Source of the DNA: Brevibacterium sp.
GTDB taxonomy: Bacteria > Actinomycetota > Actinomycetes > Actinomycetales > Brevibacteriaceae
NCBI RefSeq assembly: GCF_031179145.1
Contig: NZ_JAPSIB010000008.1
Coordinates: 92,958-156,957 of the forward strand
Direction: 5' to 3'
DNA length: 64,000 nt
Below are positions 8,031 through 17,254 of this stretch, piece after piece (the stretch's first letter is position 1; every line of letters begins with the position of its first letter). Under the pieces are notes generated by a model, which saw only the letters and a list, made by a program, of their open reading frames with translations, did no database searches and had not been told where the DNA came from. Both the position numbers and the translations under genes were made by a program.

Positions 8031-9297
8031 GGTTCTGCTGTCAATCGGCGTGTTCGTCGGGCTGCTCGTGATCGGAGTCCCGGTCGCGTTCGCAATCTTC
8101 GCAGGGTGTGTTGCCGGGGTCTATGCGCTTGGCCATGTGCCGATGGAAGTGGTGGCCCAGCAGTCCTTCTCGCAGACGTCGTCCTATGAGCTGCTCGCCA
8201 TCCCCTTCTTCATCTTCACCGCGGATCTGCTGTTCGGGGGAAATCTCGGCAAACAGGTGATCGGGCTCGCGACACGAATCGTCGGCAGGCTCAGGGGCGG
8301 AGTCGGAATGACTTCGGTCCTGACCAGCTTGGTCTTCTCCGGAGTGTCCGGTTCGGCAGTTGCAGATGCGACTGGCCTCGGCAAGGTTCTCATCCCGTGG
8401 ACCACGCGCATTGGCTACCCAGCTTCGTACGGAGCAGCAGTCAACGCATCGTCCTCGGTCATCGGCATCATCGTGCCGCCGTCGATTCCGATGATTCTGT
8501 ATTCGGCGGCGTCAGGGGCATCGGTGGCTGCGGTGTTCACGGCCGGCATCGTTCCGGGCATCATCATGGCAGCAGTGCTGATGGTCGGCTGCTGGTTCGT
8601 CGCGATGTGGCAGAAGCTGCCGACGGTGCGCGCCAAGCTCACGCCCAAGAAGCTGCTCATCGATCTGCTGCTGGCAACGCCTGCGATCCTGATCCCGGTG
8701 ATCCTCATTCGCGTGGTGCTGTTCACCGGAGTGGCAACGGTCACCGAGGTCTCGGTCCTCACCACTCTGTACGCATTGCTGCTGCGGTTCCTCATCTACA
8801 GGGACCTGAGCTGGCGCGGCTTCGTGCGCTCGACCGCGGAATCTGCGGCCGCCAGTGCGATCGTGCTGCTGTTGGTGATGTTCTCATCCGCGATGGCCTG
8901 GCTATTCACCATGCAGCAAGCACCGCAGATGATGGCCGATTTCCTGACCGGCACCTTCACTTCCGATGCGATGGTGACTGCAGCGATGATCGTCACGCTG
9001 CTCGTCGTCGGGATGTTCCTCGATATGTCGCCGGCGATCCTGCTGCTCACACCAGTGCTGATTCCCACCGCCGAAGCCATCGGCATGGGGCCGATCCACC
9101 TGGGGATCGTCATGGTCGTCACTTTGGCAATGGGGCTCTACACCCCGCCCGTCGGGACCACGCTGTACATATCGGCTGCCATCGGGCGGGTGTCCATCGT
9201 GGACACGGTCAGACAGCTGATCCCGTTCTACGCGATGGCGATCGTTGTGATCCTGCTCGTCGCCTATCTGCCGGGCTGGATGGCGATTTCCGGCTGA
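8023..9297 (+). CDS. TRAP transporter large membrane subunit (DctM family)
   Basis: A 424-residue polytopic permease of about a dozen membrane helices. It performs sodium-coupled uptake of the ligand delivered by the binding protein. Recognisable DctM blocks include IPFFIFTADLLF, GVSGSAVADATGLG, the VIGIIVPPSIPMILY loop and MGLYTPPVGTTLYIS. The ATG at 8023 is preferred to an in-frame start at 7921: it overlaps the DctQ stop in the usual way, has AGAAGGGAG upstream, and gives a normal N-terminus. It ends the operon and is followed by a hairpin. Confidence 0.94.
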   Translation: MFEVLLSIGVFVGLLVIGVPVAFAIFAGCVAGVYALGHVPMEVVAQQSFSQTSSYELLAIPFFIFTADLLFGGNLGKQVIGLATRIVGRLRGGVGMTSVLTSLVFSGVSGSAVADATGLGKVLIPWTTRIGYPASYGAAVNASSSVIGIIVPPSIPMILYSAASGASVAAVFTAGIVPGIIMAAVLMVGCWFVAMWQKLPTVRAKLTPKKLLIDLLLATPAILIPVILIRVVLFTGVATVTEVSVLTTLYALLLRFLIYRDLSWRGFVRSTAESAAASAIVLLLVMFSSAMAWLFTMQQAPQMMADFLTGTFTSDAMVTAAMIVTLLVVGMFLDMSPAILLLTPVLIPTAEAIGMGPIHLGIVMVVTLAMGLYTPPVGTTLYISAAIGRVSIVDTVRQLIPFYAMAIVVILLVAYLPGWMAISG

Positions 9298-9322
9298 TCT
9301 GGCACGCTCGTCGTCAGGTGGC

Positions 9323-9357
9323 GAAGACCGCACTCTCAGATCGAGGGTGCGGTCTTC
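9323..9357 (+). terminator. Hairpin after the TRAP operon
   Basis: Arms GAAGACCGCAC (9323-9333) and GTGCGGTCTTC (9347-9357) pair perfectly over 11 bp, 25 bases past the dctM stop. There is no T-run after it. It probably serves the TRAP operon and may also act on the converging rpmJ transcript. Confidence 0.65.
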
Positions 9358-9449
9358 CGCGTGATCTCGTTCGGTCGTCCACGATCTCACGTACAGCCCG
9401 CACTGGTCAGAGCGATGAGCTCAGTTCCGATTTCTGCCTTGTCGGCTGC

Positions 9450-9572
9450 TCAGCCCTGGCGTGCCTTGAACCGGGGATTCTTCTTGTTGATGACGTAGAC
9501 CCGGCCGCGGCGGCGAACCACCTGTGAGCCGGGCTGCTTCTTCAGCGACCGCAGTGAACGACGAACCTTCAT
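9450..9572 (-). CDS. rpmJ: 50S ribosomal protein L36, zinc-independent paralogue
   Basis: A 40-residue basic ribosomal protein, [20 protein letters not shown] to the end [11 protein letters not shown]. It has no cysteines, so it is the C-minus form of L36 that lacks the zinc ribbon and replaces the zinc-bound form when zinc is scarce. It was found by reading the minus strand directly. The start follows AAGGAGAG at good spacing. It is divergent from a COG0523-like gene, and a palindrome resembling a Zur operator lies between them. This arrangement is well known in actinobacterial zinc-starvation regulons. Confidence 0.93.
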   Translation of the reverse strand: MKVRRSLRSLKKQPGSQVVRRRGRVYVINKKNPRFKARQG

Positions 9573-9596
9573 ATTTCTCTCCTTAGTGAGAACGAG

Positions 9597-9616
9597 TATC
9601 ATTAACGAAAATGATA
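9597..9616. promoter_or_regulatory. Zur-like operator palindrome
   Basis: TATCATT (9597-9603) and AATGATA (9610-9616) are perfect inverted arms around AACGAA, between the divergent C-minus L36 gene and the COG0523-like gene. AT-rich ATNATNNNNATNAT-like palindromes of this kind are bound by zinc uptake regulators. Both target genes fit zinc control. The assignment to Zur is inferred from these neighbours. Confidence 0.65.
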
Positions 9617-9639
9617 GACGGTTCTCCGAAGGGACGCGA

Positions 9640-10665
9640 ATGCCACAGGTCGACGTGATTGCAGTAACGGGAGTCTGCGCAGCAGAACGGCGGAGCTATG
9701 CACTTGAGCTGGCGAAGGAACGGGGATATATCTTCATCCCCGGCGAGCAGACGAGTCGGGGAATCGACGCCGTCGATCGGATGATCTCACTGGCCTGCAG
9801 CGCGTTCAACGCTCCCGGCGTTCTACTCGAGTACCCCGCTGAAGCTCCCGCGCAGGAGATCGTCGGCGCGCTGACCACGGGAGGCGTCGAGGCAAGGCTC
9901 TCAGACCTGGTTTGCGTCCTCGACGTCGGACATCTGCTTGAGGACCTGGATTCCGACGTGCTCATCTCGAACCTCGTCGACAGAGGCGACGCCTCCATGG
10001 AATATTCCACTCGGGCCGAACTGCTCGTCAGCCAGCTCGAATTCGCATCCACTGTGGTGCTCGTCAACTCCGACTCTCTGCCTCCAGGCGCGATCGAACA
10101 GATGGCCGCGCTCGTCAGCCATCTGGCCCCGAATTCTCACCTGTTTCACCGCGGAAATCGGCGATCGGTGCACCGGTCCGCCCGGTATTCCTTCCTTCCC
10201 GAGCCGCCGAGCGCAGGCTGGGTCGCGCTCCTCAACCGCGAGTTCGCGCCCCGGTTCCATGCTCCCGGCATCACCGCCTACCGGTACGAACAGGTCCGAC
10301 CCTTCCACCCGGGACGCTTGTGGCAGGCACTTTCCGTGCTCCTGTCCCGAGAGAGCAATGGGCGAGTGCTGCGGTCGGCGGGGTTTGCGCATCTGGCGAC
10401 GCGGCCGCACATCACTGCCAGTTGGGATCAGGTGGGACGGTCGTTCCAACTGACCGCGCTGTCCCTCGATCATCAGCTCGCGGCGGAGGACGAGGTTCTG
10501 GCCTTCGGTCAGGACCTGGCGCTCTTCGGCATCGGTCTCGATCAGCAGGAGGTGAGTGGGATGCTCGACGAAGCGGTCCTTGACGATGGGGAGCTGACTG
10601 CGGGGCCGATGTTGTGGGCGACCTTCCCCGATCCGTTTCCCGAGTGGAACACCGCCGACACGTGA
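9640..10665 (+). CDS. COG0523/CobW-like protein lacking the P-loop
   Basis: 341 residues. The C-terminal half matches the CobW C-terminal domain ([27 protein letters not shown], and the ending DPFPEW). The N-terminal half has the GTPase layout but no GKT P-loop: [13 protein letters not shown] stands where GFLGAGKTT is expected. The metal-binding CxCC is also absent. It therefore probably does not hydrolyse GTP in the usual way. Placement beside the zinc-independent L36 and the Zur-like site argues for a role in zinc scarcity. The ATG at 9640 has GAAGGGA upstream. Its stop codon lies inside a 40-bp tandem duplication. Confidence 0.8.
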   Translation: MPQVDVIAVTGVCAAERRSYALELAKERGYIFIPGEQTSRGIDAVDRMISLACSAFNAPGVLLEYPAEAPAQEIVGALTTGGVEARLSDLVCVLDVGHLLEDLDSDVLISNLVDRGDASMEYSTRAELLVSQLEFASTVVLVNSDSLPPGAIEQMAALVSHLAPNSHLFHRGNRRSVHRSARYSFLPEPPSAGWVALLNREFAPRFHAPGITAYRYEQVRPFHPGRLWQALSVLLSRESNGRVLRSAGFAHLATRPHITASWDQVGRSFQLTALSLDHQLAAEDEVLAFGQDLALFGIGLDQQEVSGMLDEAVLDDGELTAGPMLWATFPDPFPEWNTADT

Positions 10666-10732
10666 GAACTATGGCTGCCACCGGAGGAGGAGCGCCGACA
10701 CGTGAGAACGATGGCTGCCACCTGAGGAGGAG
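10653..10732. repeat. 40-bp tandem duplication across a stop codon
   Basis: Two copies of a 40-bp unit (10653-10692 and 10693-10732) differ at only two positions, followed by a partial third. The unit begins CGCCGACACGTGAGAAC and includes the stop codon of the COG0523-like gene in the first copy. Confidence 0.9.
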
Positions 10733-10796
10733 AGCTGGCACGTCGGCTGTGCTCGCGGCGATATCATCGGACCATGAACTGCCCCGTGATCACCGA

Positions 10797-12020
10797 ATGA
10801 CCTCTCGACGCACCGAGACACGACGCTCCGAGACACGCAGAGCGGTGCCGGTCATCCTGCTCACCGGGTTTCTGGGCGCGGGGAAGACGAGTCTCCTCAA
10901 CCACCTGCTCCGGCACCCCGACTCACGCATCGGAGTCGTCGTCAACGACTTCGGGGAGCTCAACATCGACGCCGGACTCGTCGTCGGACAAGTCAACGAG
11001 CCGTTCTCGATCTCCGGCGGATGCATCTGCTGCCTGGACGACGACGGCTCGCTGGAAGACGCGCTCATCGCGCTGGCAGATCCGACCCTGCGCCTCGACG
11101 CGATCCTCGTCGAAGCCAGCGGATTCGCCGAGCCGCTCACCCTGGCACGGATGGTCTCGCGGATGGGGCGCCATCGCTTCCACCTCGGCGGGGTGATTGA
11201 TGTCGTCGATGCTCCGATGCATTCGTCGACGGTCGACGTCGCTGAACACCCGCCGGTCCGTTACGCCGCGACCACCCTCGTGATCGTCAACAAGCTGGAT
11301 CAGGTTCCGGCGTCCGACCGGGATGCTGTCATCGAATCGATCAGGTACCGCGTCCATCAGCGCAATCCTCGGGTGCTCGTCGTGGGCGCCGCATTCGGAC
11401 GCCTCGACCCGAACCTCATCTTCGAACCCGGTGCGGGGGAGCGCGAAGCGGCGGCGGACGATGAGGAAGAATACTGGCAGGCTGAGCTGCCGTTGCGAGA
11501 ACTCCTGCGCGAGGCCTATGCCGAGCGCGAGGAGAAGCTCGAGGTGGAGGACCTCGGGGCTGACGCCGGCATCGGTCACCGACACGCGCAGTCAGTGACG
11601 GTGACGGGATCCGGATGCGCGCACGCGCACGCGGCGATGGACTTCGTCGAGGAACTGCCGCGCGGTGTGTACCGGGTCAAAGGCACCGTGACGGTGCGGG
11701 ACCAGGGTCGCATCCGGTCCTTCGGGGTGCAGGCGGTCGGGCCGAATGTCTATGTATCGACCTCCGTGGCGAAGTTCCGAGGCCAGGAGTCCGGCGGCTC
11801 GGAACAGCGTGGCGAATCGGACAGTGTTCTTGTCGTCATCGGTCAGTCGTTCGACACCGATGAAGTTCGGTCACGATTGGAATCGGCGCTCAACCAGGAG
11901 ACATACTCTCGAGCAGACGCAGACGTAGACGCAGGCACCAGGGTGAGAGACGACGATGAGATCCACGAGGGAAAGAGCGCGATTGAGCGATTCCTCCACT
12001 ACGTCCGGCTGCACGCCTGA
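10797..12020 (+). CDS. COG0523 GTPase, CobW/ZNG1-type metallochaperone
   Basis: A 407-residue G3E GTPase. Walker A is GFLGAGKTS, the metal-binding motif is SGGCICC (CxCC), and the guanine-specificity motif is NKLD; all are intact, unlike in the preceding paralogue. The C-terminal domain is at about residues 270-375 and contains a short His-containing segment. Proteins of this family deliver or allocate zinc or cobalt. It follows the P-loop-less paralogue and is probably part of the same zinc response. The ATG at 10797 is chosen because it gives a family-like N-terminus. The frame is open upstream to 10614, and an ATG at 10671 cannot be excluded. Confidence 0.9.
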   Translation: MTSRRTETRRSETRRAVPVILLTGFLGAGKTSLLNHLLRHPDSRIGVVVNDFGELNIDAGLVVGQVNEPFSISGGCICCLDDDGSLEDALIALADPTLRLDAILVEASGFAEPLTLARMVSRMGRHRFHLGGVIDVVDAPMHSSTVDVAEHPPVRYAATTLVIVNKLDQVPASDRDAVIESIRYRVHQRNPRVLVVGAAFGRLDPNLIFEPGAGEREAAADDEEEYWQAELPLRELLREAYAEREEKLEVEDLGADAGIGHRHAQSVTVTGSGCAHAHAAMDFVEELPRGVYRVKGTVTVRDQGRIRSFGVQAVGPNVYVSTSVAKFRGQESGGSEQRGESDSVLVVIGQSFDTDEVRSRLESALNQETYSRADADVDAGTRVRDDDEIHEGKSAIERFLHYVRLHA

Positions 12021-12073
12021 ATCGACGCTGCGCGCTGGAAGGTTCGGATGAACTGAGTGCGCCTGCACTGCCG

Positions 12074-12856
12074 TCACTCGGACGTCGTCGCACCCCTGAC
12101 TCGATCATGGACATGGTCGAGAGCTTGAGCCAGTCTCGCCTGATTGTCCTCGCCCATCCACTCCCTGCGCAGCATCTCGTTGAGCCCGCCGGGAGTCTCG
12201 TGTCCGTGGATGAGGTCGGGCAATGGGGTCTCCGGATCCGCCAGGGTAGTCGCCAAGCCGACGAACTCGCCGCGGACGAAGTGCTCGGCATCGGCGCGGT
12301 CCCATCCCTGTGCCTCGAGCCAAGCGGCGATGCCGGCAACGAAGGCGAAGTGGGCCGACATGGTCGCTGTGACGGCCGACAAAGTGTTGAACTGGGCTTC
12401 GTCGGCGGCGGCGACGGTTCCGCCGAGCGCGTCGAAGATCTCCTCGACGGCGGGCTCTGCGGGGAACATTGCTGTCACGCCTCGGCGTTCCCGCACCGCG
12501 GGCAGCGGGATGACCCGCACCAGCGACGGCCGGTGGGGAAGCAGCGGGGTGAGTGCGTCCATCGAGACCCCGGCCACCGCGCTCACGACCGTGCGTTCGG
12601 ACGGAATCTCCAGCTCTGCGAGCACCGATTCGACCTGGCCCGGCAGTACGGAGAGGACGACCAGCTCGCTGCGGTCGACGACGTCCTGATTGCTGTCGCA
12701 TACCTCGATGCGCTCGTGCGCCTCGGCGAGGCGAGCCGCCCGCTGCGCATTGCGCGGGGAGAGGAAGAACTGGGGGTGGTCGGGGAGGGCACAGAGCCCG
12801 CCGACGATCGCCGAGGCGATCTCACCGACGCCGATGATTCCGATGCTCGTGGTCAT
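12074..12856 (-). CDS. ProC-like NADP-dependent oxidoreductase
   Basis: A 260-residue protein of the pyrroline-5-carboxylate reductase fold. It has an N-terminal Rossmann loop GIIGVGEIASAIVGGL, the VLSVLPGQV segment, the AVAGVSMDAL block, and a C-terminal helical dimer domain with HGHETPGGLNEMLR. The last block matches the ProC signature (TSPGGTT) only loosely, so it may act on another imine or be a diverged paralogue rather than the biosynthetic ProC. It lies downstream of the met operon, separated by a strong hairpin. Confidence 0.8.
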   Translation of the reverse strand: MTTSIGIIGVGEIASAIVGGLCALPDHPQFFLSPRNAQRAARLAEAHERIEVCDSNQDVVDRSELVVLSVLPGQVESVLAELEIPSERTVVSAVAGVSMDALTPLLPHRPSLVRVIPLPAVRERRGVTAMFPAEPAVEEIFDALGGTVAAADEAQFNTLSAVTATMSAHFAFVAGIAAWLEAQGWDRADAEHFVRGEFVGLATTLADPETPLPDLIHGHETPGGLNEMLRREWMGEDNQARLAQALDHVHDRVRGATTSE

Positions 12857-12863
12857 GGAACGT

Positions 12864-12901
12864 CATTCTGCCAGACGACAAGCATTCTGCCAGACGACAA
12901 G
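12864..12901. repeat. 19-bp direct tandem repeat
   Basis: CATTCTGCCAGACGACAAG occurs twice back to back (12864-12882 and 12883-12901), immediately before the start of the ProC-like gene as read on the minus strand and next to a terminator-like hairpin. Confidence 0.9.
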
Positions 12902-12955
12902 GGCGGATGGTCCGAGCCGAATCCACAATGGGATATCGACCCGGACCATCCGCCC
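12901..12955 (-). terminator. Strong hairpin after metQ
   Basis: A perfect 14-bp stem: GGGCGGATGGTCCG (12901-12914) with CGGACCATCCGCCC (12942-12955), loop 27 bases. It lies 20 bases past the metQ stop in the direction of transcription. There is no U-run, so termination efficiency is uncertain. Confidence 0.6.
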
Positions 12956-12975
12956 TGTCCGGCTGAACCGCCCGC

Positions 12976-13812
12976 TCAGAACGACGGCAGGACCGAACCG
13001 TCGGACCACTTCTCCTCGATGAACTGCTTCACCTCGGGGGTGTGGAGGAGCTCGTTGAGCTTCTTGATGTTCTCATCGTCCTTGTTCTCGGTGCGAGCCG
13101 CGAGGAAGTTGCCGTAGGGGTTGTCCTTCGGAGACTCGATGAGGATTCCGTCCTTGGCCGGGCTCAGCCCCGCCTCGAGGGCGTTGTTGCCGTTGATGAC
13201 CGAGGCGTCGACATCCTGGAGGGTGCGGGCCAGCTGTGCGGCGTCGGCTTCGATGAACTCGAGGTTCTTCGGGTTCTCCTTGACGTCGGAGAGCTTGGCG
13301 CTGACGGCGTCGACACCGTCAGCGAGCTTGATGAGACCGGCCTGCTCGAGCAGCTTCAGCGCACGGCCCTGGTTGGCGGGATCGTTGTTGATGCCGACCT
13401 TCGCGCCCTCGGGCAGGTCCTTGACGTCCTTGACCGTATTGGAGAACAGTGCGAAGGGTTCGAGGTTGATCGGTTCGAACGCGGTGATCTCGTAGCCCTG
13501 GCCGTCGATCTCGGAGTCGAGGTACGGCTTGTGCTGGAAGTAGTTGGCGTCGAGGTCGCCGTCCGACAGTGCCTTGTTCGGCAGGGTGTAGTCGGTGTAT
13601 TCGCGGACGTCGATGTCGAGCCCCGCCTCGGCGGCGAGGTTTTCGTCGACGAAGCGGAGAATGTCACCCTGGGGCACAGGGGTGGCCCCGACGGTCAGCT
13701 TGACGACGTCGCCGTCCTTCTCGCCGACCTCGCTGGTTCCGCCGCCCATCAGGCCGCAGCCCGAGAGCAGCAGGGTGGCGGCTGCAGTGAGTGCAATGAG
13801 CTTGGTTTTCAT
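12976..13812 (-). CDS. metQ: Methionine ABC transporter binding lipoprotein
   Basis: A 278-residue NlpA/MetQ-type receptor. It has a lipoprotein signal with lipobox LLSGC (Cys19), then the family start LTVGATPVPQGDIL. Ligand-site blocks KALSDGDLDANYFQHKPYL and GINNDPANQGRAL are present, as is the late INGNNALEAGL. It captures methionine outside the cell for MetN/MetI. It is last in the metN-metI-metQ operon with a 47-base gap before it, ending at a hairpin. Confidence 0.95.
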   Translation of the reverse strand: MKTKLIALTAAATLLLSGCGLMGGGTSEVGEKDGDVVKLTVGATPVPQGDILRFVDENLAAEAGLDIDVREYTDYTLPNKALSDGDLDANYFQHKPYLDSEIDGQGYEITAFEPINLEPFALFSNTVKDVKDLPEGAKVGINNDPANQGRALKLLEQAGLIKLADGVDAVSAKLSDVKENPKNLEFIEADAAQLARTLQDVDASVINGNNALEAGLSPAKDGILIESPKDNPYGNFLAARTENKDDENIKKLNELLHTPEVKQFIEEKWSDGSVLPSF

Positions 13813-13859
13813 GTCTCTCCTAAGGATGTGTCACTTGAGTCAGATGGAAGATTGCGAAG

Positions 13860-14530
13860 TCAGCGGTGGTCGACGACACGGGCGAAGCGGTCGCCGAGGA
13901 ATTGGATCACGGCGACGATGAGGACGAGGACGATGATGCACGCAAGCATCGTGTCCGACTGGTACCGCTGGTAGCCATACGAGATCGCCAGTGCTCCCAG
14001 GCCGCCTCCGCCCACGGCGCCGGCCATCGCGGTGTAGGACACCAGGGTCACCGAGGTGACCGTGGCGGCGCCGATGAGACCGGGCAGCGCCTCGGGGACG
14101 TAGACCTGACGGATGACCTGGCCGTTCGAGGCGCCCATCATCAACGCCGCTTCGACCTTGCCCTCGGAGACCTCGCGCAGGGAGTTCTCCACCAGCCGGG
14201 CGTAGAAGGGGATGGCGCCGACGGTCAGGGCCACGACGGTCGCCTGCCAGCCCAGCGCGGTGCCCACCATGAACCGGGTGAACGGGATGAGGGCGATGAT
14301 GAGGATGATGAACGGGATCGACCGGGTGATGTCGACGATGAGCGACAGCACGCGATAGAGGGCGGGGCGAGCCTTGATCCCGCTCTTCGAACTCGTGAAC
14401 AGCCAGATGCCCAGAGGCAGGCCGAGCAGGACCGCGAGTCCCGTCGACCAGGCCGTCATCAGCAGGGTCTCAATGGTGGCGGGCAGCATCTGCTGGGTGA
14501 TCGCCGGGTTGTCGAACCACATCGGATCGT

Positions 14531-14534
<4 letters not shown>
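13860..14534 (-). CDS. metI: Methionine ABC transporter permease
   Basis: A 224-residue permease with five predicted membrane helices and the conserved EAA-type coupling loop (MMGASNGQVIRQVYVPEALPGLIG) that contacts the ATPase. The length and layout are typical for MetI. Its start overlaps the metN stop by 4 bases (ATGA), so they are translationally coupled. Confidence 0.95.
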
Positions 14535-15532
<998 letters not shown>

Positions 15533-15743
15533 GCGCTGAGCTTCCCGGCAGCAGGCCTGGGCGCGACGGACACATGTGACAACGGTTCAGCATGACAAGA
15601 GCGGAACTTCGCGCCCGTCATAAATGACACAAAAAGACGCATAGGGACGCACTTCGTGACGAAGAACTCAGTCGCTCGGCGTCACCGTCCGTTGTACATC
15701 GGTTCAACTGGCCGTCATTGCGCCCCCGTAGTTTCCCGATGGT

Positions 15744-15771
15744 GACTTCCCCGCTGAACGGTGAGGAAGTC
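15744..15771. promoter_or_regulatory. Inverted repeat before the phosphoesterase gene
   Basis: GACTTCC (15744-15750) and GGAAGTC (15765-15771) form inverted arms 42 bases upstream of the metallophosphoesterase start. This could be an operator or mRNA hairpin. No regulator is assigned. Confidence 0.3.
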
Positions 15772-15812
15772 GCCCGCAGCATTTCACCTTCGATGACACG
15801 AAAAGGACCACG

Positions 15813-17060
15813 ATGACGAACGATGACAATCCGACCTCGACCCCTGCGGCCGGCGGCCGGGGCGGTTGGGGCCGACGCGGAGTGCTCCAGGCGGCTGGTG
15901 CCTCGGCGCTGGGAGCGGGTCTGGCGACCCTCGGCGGCGGGACTGCCTTCGCAGATGGACGCGGAAACGGGAACGGCAAGGGTCACGGCGCGGCACACAG
16001 CAGTGACGGTGTGGTCCGGCAGAAGCTGCGATTCCCGGCGAACGGGCGGTTCCGCATCGTCCAGTTCAACGACACCCAGGACTCCCACCGCACGGACACC
16101 CGCACGATCGAGTTGCAGAAGGCCGTCCTCGACGAGGTGAGGCCGAACTTCGTCGTCATCAACGGAGACGTCATCAACGGCGGGCCCGCCTCCGTCGCGG
16201 AGACCAAGCAGGCCATCAACAACGTCGTTCTGCCGATGGAGGAGCGCGGCATCCCCTGGGCTCTGACCTTCGGCAACCATGACGAGGACAGCACCGGCAG
16301 GACCGGATTCGACGAAGCCGACATGATCGCCTTCATCCGCCAGTACAAGCACAATCTCAACACTCCCGGCGCCGAGGTGACCGGAACGTCCAATCAGGTC
16401 CTCACCGTCTCCGCGGCGAAGGGGGATGAGGACGCCTTCGCGATCTGGCTGCTCGACTCGGGACGCTACGCGCCGAAGACCATCGCCGGCCAGGACATCG
16501 AGGGGTACCCGCACTGGGATTGGCTGCGCTTCGATCAGGTCGAATGGTATGCGCGCACCTCGCGAGAGCTCGAAGAACGCCGGGGCTCGGCACTCCCCGG
16601 ACTCGTCTTCCAGCACATCGCCCTGCATGAGCACCGGGCCATGTGGTTCGACAGCATCGACTCGCGCACCGAGGCCGACCACTCGCGGGCCAGGGAGAAG
16701 CACTCGATCGTGGGGGAGCGCCATGAGGACGAATGCCCCGGTCCGTTCAACTCGGGCATGTTCAACGCGATGCTCCACCGTGGTGACATCAAGGGCCTCT
16801 TCGTCGGCCACGACCACATCAACAGCTACACCGGCGACTACTTCGGCATCGAGCTCGGCTACTCGCCCGGCACCGGGTTCGCCCCTTACGGTCTGCCGGG
16901 GGCTGACAAGCATCGCCTGCGCGGCGCGCGGGTGTTCACCCTGGAGGAGGGCGCCGACGGCTTCACCTCGGAGTTGAAGTTCGCCCGCGACTACGGGATC
17001 GATATGAGCCCGACGGCGAAACCGGGTGAACCCGCGCCGTTCCCCGATTATGTGAAGTAG
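15813..17060 (+). CDS. Tat-exported metallophosphoesterase
   Basis: A 415-residue calcineurin-like phosphoesterase. The N-terminus has a twin-arginine signal (RRGVLQAAG from residue 21, hydrophobic stretch to about 45, cleavage near AFADG), so it is exported folded. The metal-site blocks are FNDTQD at the first position, INGDVINGG, FGNHDED, and the final FVGHDHIN. The first block has DTQ where DxH is usual, as in some Icc/YkuE-like extracellular phosphatases. The substrate is unknown; a phosphodiester or phosphomonoester outside the cell is likely. AAAAGGACC precedes the ATG. Confidence 0.88.
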   Translation: MTNDDNPTSTPAAGGRGGWGRRGVLQAAGASALGAGLATLGGGTAFADGRGNGNGKGHGAAHSSDGVVRQKLRFPANGRFRIVQFNDTQDSHRTDTRTIELQKAVLDEVRPNFVVINGDVINGGPASVAETKQAINNVVLPMEERGIPWALTFGNHDEDSTGRTGFDEADMIAFIRQYKHNLNTPGAEVTGTSNQVLTVSAAKGDEDAFAIWLLDSGRYAPKTIAGQDIEGYPHWDWLRFDQVEWYARTSRELEERRGSALPGLVFQHIALHEHRAMWFDSIDSRTEADHSRAREKHSIVGERHEDECPGPFNSGMFNAMLHRGDIKGLFVGHDHINSYTGDYFGIELGYSPGTGFAPYGLPGADKHRLRGARVFTLEEGADGFTSELKFARDYGIDMSPTAKPGEPAPFPDYVK

Positions 17061-17254
17061 GGGATCGCCTTCGTCGAGGCGGGGGCGGATCGCGGAAAGG
17101 TGACATCGATGTGAACAGTTGCTCAAATCGCCTTGACGTCACCGGCGAACGCCCCTGCCTGGCGCCTCGGCATCAGGTGCGTTCACTATGCTGGTGAGGA
17201 ACATGCTCTCCGATCGGCGCCATATGCGCGGTCGTCGTCGACGAAGGACCTCCC

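Noticed and set aside
15533..15812. SAM riboswitch or S-box before metN
   Set aside because: Read on both strands; no conserved riboswitch core was recognised.
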